NCBI RefSeq assembly: GCF_012927405.1 | Contig: NZ_JABBGM010000002.1 | Coordinates: forward strand, 742,566 to 806,565 | DNA from: Novosphingobium olei | GTDB taxonomy: Bacteria > Pseudomonadota > Alphaproteobacteria > Sphingomonadales > Sphingomonadaceae | Direction: 5' to 3' | Length of the DNA stretch: 64,000 nt | Shown here: in pieces, positions 51,599-59,598 of the stretch | Layout: each line of letters begins with the position of its first letter | Position numbering within the stretch: the first letter of the stretch is position 1 | Program-made: the position numbers and the translations under genes | The notes under the pieces: model-generated | Databases searched by the model: none | What the model was told of the DNA's origin: nothing | Seen by the model: only the letters and a program-made list of their open reading frames with translations

Positions 51599-52290
51599 TC
51601 GGCAGCCTCGGCCAGCGCGGGTTCCACGGCAAAGCGCGGCGCGGCCGGCAGCGCGACCGGCAGCGTGCGGTCCTCGCGCATCACCACGAACTGGCCGGTG
51701 TCGCCATCGAGGCCCAGCACCTGGCCTGCGCTGATGTCGACGAACCAGCCATGCAGCGCCATTTCACCGCGCGCGATGGCCGCCGCCACCGATGGGTGCG
51801 TGCGCAGATGCGCGATCTGCGCCTTGATGTTTTCAAGGCTTACGGCGCGGACGCGATCATTTCCGTAAAGGTGGGGCGAACAGGTCGACACCACGTGTTC
51901 GGCTGCTGCACCGTGGCGCAGCCACGCGACCACGTTGGGCATGCCTTCGGGCACCTCCGGGGCGGCCAGCGCCTTCATCGCGCCGCAGTCCGAATGGCCG
52001 CAGACGATGATGTCGCGCACGCCCAGCGCGACGACGGCATATTCGACGGTGGAGGACACGCCGCCGTTCATCGTCGCATAGGACGGGACCATGTTGCCTG
52101 CGTTGCGGCAGACAAACAGCTCGCCCGGCTCTGCCTGCATGATCTGTTCGGGCACGATACGCGAATCCGCGCAGCTGATCATCAGCGCCTTGGGGCTCTG
52201 GCCCTCGGTGGAAAGCTTGCCGAACAGCTCGCGGCTGTCGGGAAATACGGTCTTCTCGAAGCTGAAGACCCTGCCGATCAATTCGTTCAT
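51595..52290 (-). CDS. Beta-class carbonic anhydrase
   Basis: A 231-residue beta-carbonic anhydrase interconverting CO2 and bicarbonate. Zinc ligands Cys40 (ISCADSR, with the Asp42-Arg44 dyad), His99 and Cys102 (CGHSDCGAMK) are intact. It is preceded by GGATAGGAGACG and overlaps the SulP gene downstream. The two together would supply or balance bicarbonate, for example for carboxylations or pH control. Confidence 0.95.
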   Translation of the reverse strand: MNELIGRVFSFEKTVFPDSRELFGKLSTEGQSPKALMISCADSRIVPEQIMQAEPGELFVCRNAGNMVPSYATMNGGVSSTVEYAVVALGVRDIIVCGHSDCGAMKALAAPEVPEGMPNVVAWLRHGAAAEHVVSTCSPHLYGNDRVRAVSLENIKAQIAHLRTHPSVAAAIARGEMALHGWFVDISAGQVLGLDGDTGQFVVMREDRTLPVALPAAPRFAVEPALAEAAE

Positions 52291-52423
52291 GTTCGCGTCT
52301 CCTATCCGTAGCGGATCAGGCGACCGCGGCGATATGCCGCGACTGCGAACAAAAGTTAATGGGTCTACCTTGCGGCTTTCGGGCCCCCGCGTAACGAAGT
52401 GTTTCGGCTGTTTCCCGAAGGCT

Positions 52424-53734
52424 TCAGACCACCGCGCCGGGCAGGCGGATCACCGCTGTCAGCCCGCCGCCCTCGCGATTGAGCAAGTGCAGCGACCCGC
52501 GCTCCAGCTTCACAGCGCGGCGCACGATGGGCAGGCCAAGCCCCATGCCTGGCGTGTCGCGTTGGCGCGCATTGTCGAGCCGCACGAACGGCTGGAGCAC
52601 ATCGTCCAGCCGGCCGTCGGGGATGCCCGGGCCGTCGTCCTCGATCAGGATCACCGCATCGCGTCCTTCGCGCCGGACGGACACGCGTGCGCGCTCGCCA
52701 TAATGGATCGCGTTTTCGATCAGGTTGGACAGCGCGCGGCGGATCGACACGGAGCGGGCCATGATCTCGAGCCGATCCTCCCCATCGTAGGTCGCGTCCT
52801 TGCCTTCGTCCTGTGCGCTGTCGACCAGGGTCGCTGCCATCGCCGCAAGGTCGATGCGTTCGGCGGGAATGTTGGTGCCGCCACTTTCCACGAAGGCTTG
52901 CAGGCTTGCCAGCAAGTGGCGCATCTCGGAAATGTCGCCGTCCATCTCGGCCAGCGTCGCCGGGCTCAGGGATGCATTCTCAAGCCGCAGCTGCAGCCGC
53001 GAAAGCGGCGTGCGCAAGTCATGGCCGATCGCCAGCATCGATTGCGTGCGCGTCTGCAGCGAGCGGTGAATGCGCTGCTGCATCTGGTTGAACGCCCGGA
53101 TCAGCTGGCGCACTTCCTCGGGCCCCGCTTCCTCCAGCGGGCGGGGTTGGCCCGAACCGACAAGGCGAGAAGCCTCGACCAGCCGTTCGAGCGGCCGCAG
53201 CGTGAAGTGGAACAGCGCCCAGGCGAGCACTGCCAGCACCACCGTGGGCAGCAGGTACGACGCGATCCGGCCAAGGTTCAGCGTCCACGCACCGCTGGCG
53301 CTGGTCTCGAAGCGCAGCACGGTGCGGTCGGGCAGGATCATCGTGCCCGAGACGTTACCGCCGCCGGGCAGCGACTTGAGCGAGAGCTGGAGGTCGGATG
53401 GCGCAAGTTCGGGCGAATGCTCGACCACTTGCGCGCGCAGCGTCGACAGCGCGAGCGACCCGCTGGCCCGGCTGCCGTTCGGAGTCCAGGCTATCACGAA
53501 GCGCGGCGAGCTCAACGCCTGCGCAACGCCAGGCCGGTCCTTCGCCGGCGTACGGTCGATTGCGCGGCTCGCCACGACCAGCGTTTCGGCGATGCGCGCG
53601 GCATCGTCCTGGCGCAGGGCGAAGGCGCTGGCGCGGTCGAACAGCAGGGTGTTGGCGGCAAAGTCGATGAGCGCGACCAGCAGCAGGATCGCAAGCAGCC
53701 GTTCGGGCAGACCGAAGCGTCGCAACAGGTTCAC
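52424..53734 (-). CDS. Sensor histidine kinase (EnvZ-like)
   Basis: A 436-residue membrane kinase. TM1 is about residues 12-32 and TM2 about 158-178 (LLPTVVLAVLAWALFHFTLR), enclosing a periplasmic sensor of about 125 residues. A HAMP domain follows, then the phospho-His238 in AIGHDLRTPLSR, the N box LSNLIENAIHYGE, and EDDGPGIPDG and GMGLGLPIVRRAV. It should phosphorylate the OmpR-type regulator encoded 27 bp upstream. The carbonic anhydrase operon lies downstream on the same strand. Confidence 0.93.
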   Translation of the reverse strand: MNLLRRFGLPERLLAILLLVALIDFAANTLLFDRASAFALRQDDAARIAETLVVASRAIDRTPAKDRPGVAQALSSPRFVIAWTPNGSRASGSLALSTLRAQVVEHSPELAPSDLQLSLKSLPGGGNVSGTMILPDRTVLRFETSASGAWTLNLGRIASYLLPTVVLAVLAWALFHFTLRPLERLVEASRLVGSGQPRPLEEAGPEEVRQLIRAFNQMQQRIHRSLQTRTQSMLAIGHDLRTPLSRLQLRLENASLSPATLAEMDGDISEMRHLLASLQAFVESGGTNIPAERIDLAAMAATLVDSAQDEGKDATYDGEDRLEIMARSVSIRRALSNLIENAIHYGERARVSVRREGRDAVILIEDDGPGIPDGRLDDVLQPFVRLDNARQRDTPGMGLGLPIVRRAVKLERGSLHLLNREGGGLTAVIRLPGAVV

Positions 53735-53761
53735 TCCGTGTCTATAGCGGATTTGCGCGGC

Positions 53762-54487
53762 TCAGTCGCGCTCGACTTCGGCCCGCAGCATGTAGCCGAC
53801 CCCCCGCACCGTCACGATCGGGGCATTGCCCCCGGCCGAGGCGAGCTTGCGACGCAGGCGGCTGACCAGCACGTCCACGCTGCGGTCCGAACTGTCACCC
53901 AGCCGCGTGCGCGAAAGCTCGATCAGCCGCTCGCGGCCGAGCACGCGCTGCGGCTGGCCCACGAACGTGGCCAGCAGGTCGAATTCGGCGCCCGTCAGGT
54001 CGACCATAGCGCCCGATGGCGAATGCAGCTCGCGCCGTGCCAGCGACAGCGTCCAGCCGTCGAAGCGCACTTCGCCGCCGCGCCGGCCGCCGGTGCTGCC
54101 CGAGCTGTCCTCGCCCGTGCTTTCCGTCCGGCGCAACACCGCGCCGATACGGGCGAGCAGCTCGCGCGAGCTGAACGGCTTGGGCAGGTAGTCGTCCGCG
54201 CCAAGCTCGAGGCCCAGCACGCGGTCTTCTTCGCTGCCGCGCGCCGAAACGAAGATGATCGGCACGTCGCTCTGTCGGCGTAGCCGCCGGAACAGCTCGA
54301 TCCCGCTGGTGCCGGGCAGCATGATGTCGAGCACCACCAGATCGGCGGGCTCGGCTTCGAGCGCCACCCACATTTCGGCCCCGGTCGCGGCGGTACGCAC
54401 GGCATAGCCGTGTTCGCGCAGCGCCCGCGCCGTCAGCGTACGCAGGGGGCCGTCGTCTTCGACAAGGACAATGGAAGGGGCGGTCAT
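53762..54487 (-). CDS. OmpR-family response regulator
   Basis: A 241-residue response regulator with a receiver (VLVEDDGPLR, phospho-Asp54 in LVVLDIMLPG, Lys in DDYLPKPFSS) and an OmpR-type winged helix (about 140-235, LTGAEFDLLATFVGQPQRVL, VLVSRLRRKL, VRGVGYMLRAEV). It is transcribed first, before its probable partner kinase. No target site could be assigned. Confidence 0.94.
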   Translation of the reverse strand: MTAPSIVLVEDDGPLRTLTARALREHGYAVRTAATGAEMWVALEAEPADLVVLDIMLPGTSGIELFRRLRRQSDVPIIFVSARGSEEDRVLGLELGADDYLPKPFSSRELLARIGAVLRRTESTGEDSSGSTGGRRGGEVRFDGWTLSLARRELHSPSGAMVDLTGAEFDLLATFVGQPQRVLGRERLIELSRTRLGDSSDRSVDVLVSRLRRKLASAGGNAPIVTVRGVGYMLRAEVERD

Positions 54488-54572
54488 GCGGCTCCGATGG
54501 GCAGTGGTTGTCGAGAGAGGTGTTTAGGGGTGGGCAGGGGCGCTTTCAACCACGCCCCTGCGCCATGCCGGA

Positions 54573-54848
54573 TCAGCGGACCTCTTCCTTGGTCACCGCC
54601 GCCTTGCGCAGAGCGAGCGCTTCGGCATGGGGATCGGGGCGCGTGCAGCCGCGGTTCTTGCTCGGATCGGGATGGCAAAACTTGCGCGGGGTGGCTTCGG
54701 CGGTCTTTGTGCCGGCACCCGGCTTGTCGAACACGGCGAGTGCGCTGCCGCAGTGCTGCGGGCGCGGGCCGCTGGGGTTACAGGCAAGGGCAGCGCCGGC
54801 CGGCGAGACCGGAGCGGCGAAAGCGAGAGCGAGGGTCGAAAGCAGCAT
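54573..54848 (-). CDS. Small secreted protein of unknown function
   Basis: A 91-residue protein with a short signal peptide (MLLSTLALAFAAPVSPAGAA) and a mature part holding four Cys (ACNPSG, QHCGSA, KFCHPD, RGCTRP), which could form two disulfides in the periplasm. GGTGGAGA lies upstream of the ATG. It precedes the two-component genes by 85 bp on the same strand and may be co-transcribed with them. Family not recognised. Confidence 0.7.
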   Translation of the reverse strand: MLLSTLALAFAAPVSPAGAALACNPSGPRPQHCGSALAVFDKPGAGTKTAEATPRKFCHPDPSKNRGCTRPDPHAEALALRKAAVTKEEVR

Positions 54849-54970
54849 CGGAAATCTCCACCGCAGGGATTGCGATGACGACCAGCTAATGTGTCCAGCT
54901 TTTCCGGCGCTCCTCTAGGCCGTGACAAAGTATTTCCTGCAGTCGATTGCCCCCGGTTTTACGCAACCGC

Positions 54971-54984
54971 CCCGTTTGAACGGG
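54971..54984. promoter_or_regulatory. Inverted repeat CCCGTT-TG-AACGGG upstream of the CoA-transferase
   Basis: Perfect 6-bp arms with a 2-base spacer, 73 bp before the CoA-transferase start, within the 208-bp gap between divergent genes. Confidence 0.35.
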
Positions 54985-55056
54985 CTTGCCACTGCGATGG
55001 CGGGCGTTTAACCGCTCGATTAACCCAAGCGGACGTAGCGGAAAAGGGAGATGCGC

Positions 55057-56205
55057 ATGACTGGTCCAAGGATGCTCGAAGGTATGCGCGTCGTCGATCT
55101 GACATCGGTGGTGTTCGGCCCTTACGCTACGCTCACGCTCGCTGATCTCGGCGCCGAAGTGATCAAGGTCGAAGGCCCGACCGGCGATCAGTTCCGCTAC
55201 GCCGGCATGCCGGTCAAGACGCGCGGGATGGGCGCGTGTCACATGAACCTCAACAAGGGCAAACAGTCGGTCGTCCTCGATCTCAAGACCGAGGACGGCA
55301 AGGCTGGCCTCACCCGGCTGCTCGCAACCGCTGACGTGTTCATCCACAATGTCCGCGGCAAGGCGGTTGAGCGGCTCGGCTTCGGGTATGAAGCAGTCAA
55401 GGCGATCAAGCCCGACATCGTCTACGTCCACTGCGTCGGCTTTGGTTCGGGCGGCCCTTACCGAGATCTGCAGGCCTACGATGACGTTATCCAGGCCGCG
55501 ACCGGAACCGTCGGCCTGCTGCCGCGCGCCAATGGCAACCCGCGCCCCCGCTACATCCCTTCGCTCATTGCCGACAAGGTCGCCGGTCTCCACGCCGCCT
55601 ATGCGACGCTGGCGGCGATCGTCCACCGCCTGCGCACCGGTGACGGCCAGTTCGTCGAAGTGCCGATGTTCGAAGCGTTCAGCCATTTCATGATGCTCGA
55701 ACATCTCTACGGCAAGACGTTCGTGCCGCAGCCCTATCCCGCCGGCTACCCGCGCCAGATCGATGCCGAACGCCAGCCGTTTCCCACCGCCGACGGCTGG
55801 ATTTCGATCGTGCCCTACACCGACCAGTCGATCGGCCTGCTGGCGGAACTGCTCGGCGCGCCGGAACTGATCGAGGAGCCCCGCTTCGCCGATCCGCTTT
55901 CGCGCATGCAGAACATGACCGCCTTCTATGCCGAAATCGCCAGGCGCACCCCTGCGAAGACAACCGAGGAATGGTGCCGCATCTTCGCCGAGAACCAGAT
56001 CCCGGCCATGCCGATCCGGGACATCGAGGACCTCGTCGACGATCCGCACCTCCAGGCTGTGGACTTCTTCCAGCATCGCCAGCACCCGACCGAAGGCGAA
56101 TACCTGCGCACCCGCGCGCCGGTCAGCTTCTCGGTCGGTCTGGACGAACCCGGTCCCGCGCCCACCATCGGCGAACACAACGACGCGCTTTTGGGGAAAG
56201 GCTGA
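55057..56205 (+). CDS. Family III CoA-transferase (CaiB/BaiF type)
   Basis: A 382-residue family III CoA-transferase that moves CoA between acids without free intermediates. VVDLTSVVFGPYATLTLADL, GAEVIKVEGP and LNKGKQSVVLDLKTEDGKA are the family's N-terminal landmarks. Asp142 in QAYDDVIQAATG is the likely acyl-carrying residue. The start at 55057 is preferred over 55051 because AAAAGGGAG is correctly spaced for it. The substrate is unknown; it is convergent with the rubredoxin/P450 genes. Confidence 0.92.
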   Translation: MTGPRMLEGMRVVDLTSVVFGPYATLTLADLGAEVIKVEGPTGDQFRYAGMPVKTRGMGACHMNLNKGKQSVVLDLKTEDGKAGLTRLLATADVFIHNVRGKAVERLGFGYEAVKAIKPDIVYVHCVGFGSGGPYRDLQAYDDVIQAATGTVGLLPRANGNPRPRYIPSLIADKVAGLHAAYATLAAIVHRLRTGDGQFVEVPMFEAFSHFMMLEHLYGKTFVPQPYPAGYPRQIDAERQPFPTADGWISIVPYTDQSIGLLAELLGAPELIEEPRFADPLSRMQNMTAFYAEIARRTPAKTTEEWCRIFAENQIPAMPIRDIEDLVDDPHLQAVDFFQHRQHPTEGEYLRTRAPVSFSVGLDEPGPAPTIGEHNDALLGKG

Positions 56206-56259
56206 GCGACGAAAAGGGCCGGAGCATCGCCCCGGCCCTCCAGCCTCGGATCTCAGGCC

Positions 56260-56439
56260 TCAGATCTCTTCCATGTCATAGTCTTCCTTGCCCACGCCGC
56301 ATTGCGGGCAATAGAAGTCGTCGGGAATATCCTCCCACCGCGTGCCGGGCGCTATGCCATCTTCGGGCAGCCCCAGCTCTTCGTCATAGACGAAGGCGCA
56401 GTAGCGGCAGCGGAACTTACGGAACGGCCGATCCGACAT
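56260..56439 (-). CDS. Rubredoxin
   Basis: A 59-residue iron-sulfur protein. The iron ligands are Cys11 and Cys14 (CRYC) and Cys44 and Cys47 (CPQC), with the usual FVYDEELG, GTRWEDIPDDF and GVGKEDYDM around them. It carries single electrons, most often to alkane hydroxylases. It starts 13 bp after the P450 stop on the same strand, so it is almost certainly co-transcribed and may serve the P450 directly. No rubredoxin reductase is in the window. Confidence 0.93.
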   Translation of the reverse strand: MSDRPFRKFRCRYCAFVYDEELGLPEDGIAPGTRWEDIPDDFYCPQCGVGKEDYDMEEI

Positions 56440-56452
56440 CGCGCCGCTCCCG

Positions 56453-57727
56453 TCAGTTGGCCAGCGTGAAGCGGATCGGCACCGACTTCGGCCCGCTGAC
56501 GAAGCTCGATTGCGTCAGCTTCGGGGTGCCGGCCAGCGCCACCGTGTCGATCTTCGGCAGCAGCTCTTCCCACAGGATGCGCATTTCCATGCGCGCCAGG
56601 TGTTGGCCAAGGCACACGTGCGGGCCCGATCCGAACGCCACGTGCTTGTGGATCGGCCGGTCGATGCGGAACTCGAACGGAGCCTCGAACACGTCCTCGT
56701 CGCGATTGGCGCTGTGGTAGGACAGCATGATCCAGTCGCCCGCCTTCACCGGCTTTCCGCCCACTTCGGCATCGACGATCGCGGTGCGCATGAAGTGCTT
56801 GACCGGCGATGCCCAGCGGATCGTTTCCTCGATGAAGCCCTGCATCGCCGAAGGATCTGCCTTCAACTTGGCCAGCACATCGGGGTTCTCGGCCAGTGCC
56901 CACATCGCCGCAGCGGTGGTGTTGGCGGTAGTGTCGTGCCCGGCGGTTGCGGCGATGATGTAATAACCCATCATCTGCCGATGGGTGAGGTAATCGTCGC
57001 CGATCTTGGCGTTGGCGATCAGGCTGTTGATGCACGCTTCGGGGTTGGCGCGGAACTTCTTGGTCACCTCGCCGAAGTAGCCTTCCAGGTCCAGCATGGT
57101 CTGCTGCATCAGTTGCATCACCTGCTCGGGCGGCACTTCCTTCTTCTCGCGGTTCATGTCCGGATCGTTCGGCCCGAACAGCTCCTGCGTCAGCTTGAGC
57201 ATGAACGGCTCGTCCTCTTGCGGGACGCCCAGCACGCGCATCACCACGCGCAAGGGGTAAAGGAACGCGACTTCCGAAGCGAAGTCGACTTCCGGCCCCT
57301 TGGCCAGCATGTCGGCAACGAATTCGCGTGCGATCTCGCGGATCTGCTCTTCCAGCACTTTCAGCGCCTTGGGCGTGAAGGCGGGGAAGGTAAGGGCACG
57401 CAGGTCCTTGTGCTCCTGCCCGTCCACCTGCACCAGCGAACGGATCAGGTTGCGCTCGCCACCGGTGACGAACTGGACGAAGGCATCGCCGGCCTTGTCG
57501 GTCAACGTCGCCGAACGGGCGGCGTTGTGGAACACGTCGGCGCGGCGCTCGATCTCGAGCACGTCGGCATGGCGGCTCGCAACCCAGAACGGGTCGAAGC
57601 CCTCGGGCTCGGCAATGTCGAACGGCGCATTGTGTCGCAACTCGGTAAAGGCGGCATCGAGCCGGTCGCGGTCCGCATAGGCGCGCGGATCGACGATCGT
57701 CTGGGCAATCTCGGTCTTGATGGTCAC
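56453..57727 (-). CDS. Cytochrome P450
   Basis: A 424-residue soluble bacterial P450. The I-helix oxygen-binding motif AGHDTT is at 262-267, ExxR (EETIR) at 301-304, and the haem loop FGSGPHVCLGQ has ligand Cys372. It would hydroxylate a hydrophobic substrate, with electrons from a small iron-sulfur protein. The start is GTG at 57727 with GGGAGTGG upstream; the longer frame has no binding site. The rubredoxin gene follows by 13 bp. It is divergent from a TetR regulator, the probable repressor. Confidence 0.94.
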   Translation of the reverse strand: MTIKTEIAQTIVDPRAYADRDRLDAAFTELRHNAPFDIAEPEGFDPFWVASRHADVLEIERRADVFHNAARSATLTDKAGDAFVQFVTGGERNLIRSLVQVDGQEHKDLRALTFPAFTPKALKVLEEQIREIAREFVADMLAKGPEVDFASEVAFLYPLRVVMRVLGVPQEDEPFMLKLTQELFGPNDPDMNREKKEVPPEQVMQLMQQTMLDLEGYFGEVTKKFRANPEACINSLIANAKIGDDYLTHRQMMGYYIIAATAGHDTTANTTAAAMWALAENPDVLAKLKADPSAMQGFIEETIRWASPVKHFMRTAIVDAEVGGKPVKAGDWIMLSYHSANRDEDVFEAPFEFRIDRPIHKHVAFGSGPHVCLGQHLARMEMRILWEELLPKIDTVALAGTPKLTQSSFVSGPKSVPIRFTLAN

Positions 57728-57835
57728 GGTTATCCACTCCCGGCTTCTGGCTTGTCGCAATTAAGATACTATATGGCCGTCCAGCAAGTTGCAAATTGTC
57801 CGCGGTCAAATTTTCTGCCATTTGGCCTCCTGACC

Positions 57836-58468
57836 ATGACGAAAGTGCGAAAGACCCAGGCGGAACGCCGCCAGCAATCCGAGCAGGGCCTGCTCGTCGC
57901 CGCGGCAGAGGTCGTGCTCGAACACGGCTACACCGGCGCTACATTCGACCGCATCAGCGAACGGGCGGGTTATAGCCGCGGCCTCGTCACGCTGCGCTTC
58001 GGCTCGAAGGACGGGCTGGTCGCGGCGATGATCGAATTCCTCGGCAACCAGCTCGAGGAGATTTATCGCGAGCGCCTCGAAACCGCGCGTTCGGGTCGCG
58101 AAAAGATGCTCGATTTCGTCGATGTGTTCATGCTGCGGCTGGAAGAGGATCGTCTCACGCGTGCCTATTTCGTGCTTCTAGCCGGCGCGCTCGGCAACCT
58201 CTTGCCTCAGGCACGCTATTTCCTCGAGCAGCATGAAAAGGTGAAGGAACTGCTCGTCGGCCTGATCCGGGAAGGCATGGCGGACGGCACGCTCAGGGCG
58301 AACATCGACCCCGAAACCGCTGCGCTCGCGCTCGGCTGCTTCCAGCTGGGCGTTGCCATCCAGCACCAGCTCGATCCGGCCATGCCGCTCGACGCGATGC
58401 GTGCGTTTGTGCGCGGCTTTGCGGGCCTTCCGCAGCCGGCAACGCCTATTTCGCCAGCGCCAGCCTGA
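57836..58468 (+). CDS. TetR-family regulator next to the P450
   Basis: A 210-residue TetR protein: QSEQGLLVAAAEVVLEHGYT, TFDRISERAGYSRGLVTLRF and GSKDGLVAAMIEFLG form the DNA-binding domain, then a helical ligand domain. The ATG at 57836 is the only start with HTH character after it; the long open frame to the left is antisense to the P450 gene. The 108-bp gap to the P450 gene shows no strong palindrome to me. The end overlaps the LysE pseudogene tail-to-tail by 23 bp. Confidence 0.9.
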   Translation: MTKVRKTQAERRQQSEQGLLVAAAEVVLEHGYTGATFDRISERAGYSRGLVTLRFGSKDGLVAAMIEFLGNQLEEIYRERLETARSGREKMLDFVDVFMLRLEEDRLTRAYFVLLAGALGNLLPQARYFLEQHEKVKELLVGLIREGMADGTLRANIDPETAALALGCFQLGVAIQHQLDPAMPLDAMRAFVRGFAGLPQPATPISPAPA

Positions 58469-59079
58469 CTCCGAACGCGATGAAAACGCCGCCGGTCACC
58501 CGGTCGAGCGCCCGGATCACCGTTGGCCGTCGCAGCAGCCGCCCGGCAGGCACGGTTGCTGCGATCAGGATGGCGAACCAGATCGCACCCAGAAGCACAT
58601 GGATCATGGCGAGCAGGAAGGAAAAGGCCGCCACGCTCGCTCCGGGCGGAATGAACTGCGGCAGGAAAGTCACGTAGAATACACCGACTTTGGGGTTCAT
58701 CAGGTTGGTCAGCAGGCCCTGCCGCAGCAAGCGGGCAGATTCGTTCTTAACTGTCGAGCTGGGCAGCACGGCGTCGAACGTCGAACGTCGAACGCGGATG
58801 CAGTACGAGCCGCGCGCCGAGATAGAACAGGTAGACCGCGCCCGCCCACTTCACCGCCGTGAAGGCCATTTTCGACGTTGCAAGCAAGGCGCCCAGGCCG
58901 ACCGACACCGCCGCACCCCAGACAAGGCAGCCAAGCCCGATTCCGACCGCGGCGAAAGCTGCCGGGCGCGGCCCTGCAGCCGACGCCGCGCGCAGGACCA
59001 TGGCGGTATCGACGCCGGGCGTGACCGTCAGCAGGGACGCTGCGGCGACGAACGCGAGCAGGGCTTGCAACGTAGTCAT
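58446..59079 (-). pseudogene. LysE-family exporter gene broken by a 7-bp tandem repeat
   Basis: Two overlapping frames make up one LysE/RhtB-type amino-acid exporter. Frame 1 (59079 to 58747) encodes the first helices, MTTLQALLAFVAAASLLTVT, TPGVDTAMVL and VYLFYLGARLVLH. Frame 2 (to 58446) encodes GLLTNLMNPKVGVFYVTFLP, PQFIPPG and the last three helices. The switch falls exactly at three copies of GTTCGAC (58774-58794, plus strand GTCGAAC). With two copies the reading runs through as HPRSTFDAVLPSSTVKNES, so the third copy breaks the gene. It may be inactive, or switched on and off by slippage. Confidence 0.88.
58774..58794. repeat. Three tandem copies of GTCGAAC inside the LysE gene
   Basis: Perfect 7-bp repeats at 58774-58780, 58781-58787 and 58788-58794. 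Each unit gained or lost shifts the frame by one base. Loss of one copy restores the LysE reading frame. Confidence 0.95.
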
Positions 59080-59185
59080 GGCAATCCGCCTCGCTAATGA
59101 TGGGTCCGGAATGCGGTTGTTGAGAGGTTATCGGCGACAACAGGTTGTCGCCAACGCCCTTGTTCGGAGCATGCCACAGGCAAGT

Positions 59186-59211
59186 TGACACGAACCTTGC
59201 GTATGCAAGGA
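59186..59211 (+). promoter_or_regulatory. TTGACA element with overlapping palindrome
   Basis: TTGACA (59186-59191) is followed by CCTTGC-GTAT-GCAAGG (59196-59211), a perfect 6-bp inverted repeat placed where a promoter spacer and -10 would lie. It is in the 519-bp gene-free stretch between the LysE gene and the TonB receptor. A promoter with operator for the receptor is possible. Confidence 0.4.
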
Positions 59212-59272
59212 TACCATGCGCTTTCCTACATCAACGACGCGGCCTAGATTGCGGTCGATGATGGCAGAAAAA

Positions 59273-59298
59273 CATATCAATACCAGATGCTTGATATG
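59273..59298. promoter_or_regulatory. Inverted repeat CATATCAA-N10-TTGATATG
   Basis: Perfect 8-bp arms at 59273-59280 and 59291-59298, in an AT-richer part of the TonB receptor upstream region. It is a likely binding site for a dimeric regulator, perhaps the LysR protein coded at 62304. Confidence 0.45.
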
Positions 59299-59481
59299 AC
59301 GCGACGGCGTCGGCGCGATGGCCTGCACAATGCCTGAAGTTTTACGCCAGAACACTGTCAACTTCGTCAACTTGGTGGACTGGGAAACGCGCCGCTGGAG
59401 TTATCCATGTCGTGGAGATGACGGGTCCAGCACCGTGGCAGGGTGCCGATTTGGATCCATGATCGCGGTGCTCGTGGGCCC

Positions 59482-59500
59482 CCACGAATTTGATTCGTGG
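59482..59500 (+). promoter_or_regulatory. Inverted repeat CCACGAA-N5-TTCGTGG
   Basis: Perfect 7-bp arms at 59482-59488 and 59494-59500, about 100 bp before the receptor start. It could be an operator or an mRNA leader hairpin. The remaining part of 59080-59598 shows no gene. Confidence 0.35.
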
Positions 59501-59598
59501 ATATCACGTCATCTATTTTTTCGGCGGGATATTCTCGCTGGCCGACCCTAACGACACGAGAACAAGACAAACGCGCTTTTTACCTGGGGAGGAAAATC

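Noticed and set aside
52091..54283. A 730-codon plus-strand frame opposite the two-component genes
   Set aside because: The opposite strand encodes a histidine kinase and an OmpR regulator with intact motifs; the long frame is Arg/His/Gln-rich and lacks a domain.
56510..57835. A long plus-strand open frame continuous with the TetR gene at 57836
   Set aside because: It is antisense to the P450 gene, which has all catalytic motifs. Only the part from 57836 has TetR character and a suitable ATG.
58747..59079. Treating the two LysE halves as two separate small membrane proteins
   Set aside because: The halves are complementary parts of one LysE fold, and the frame change coincides with a 7-bp tandem repeat.
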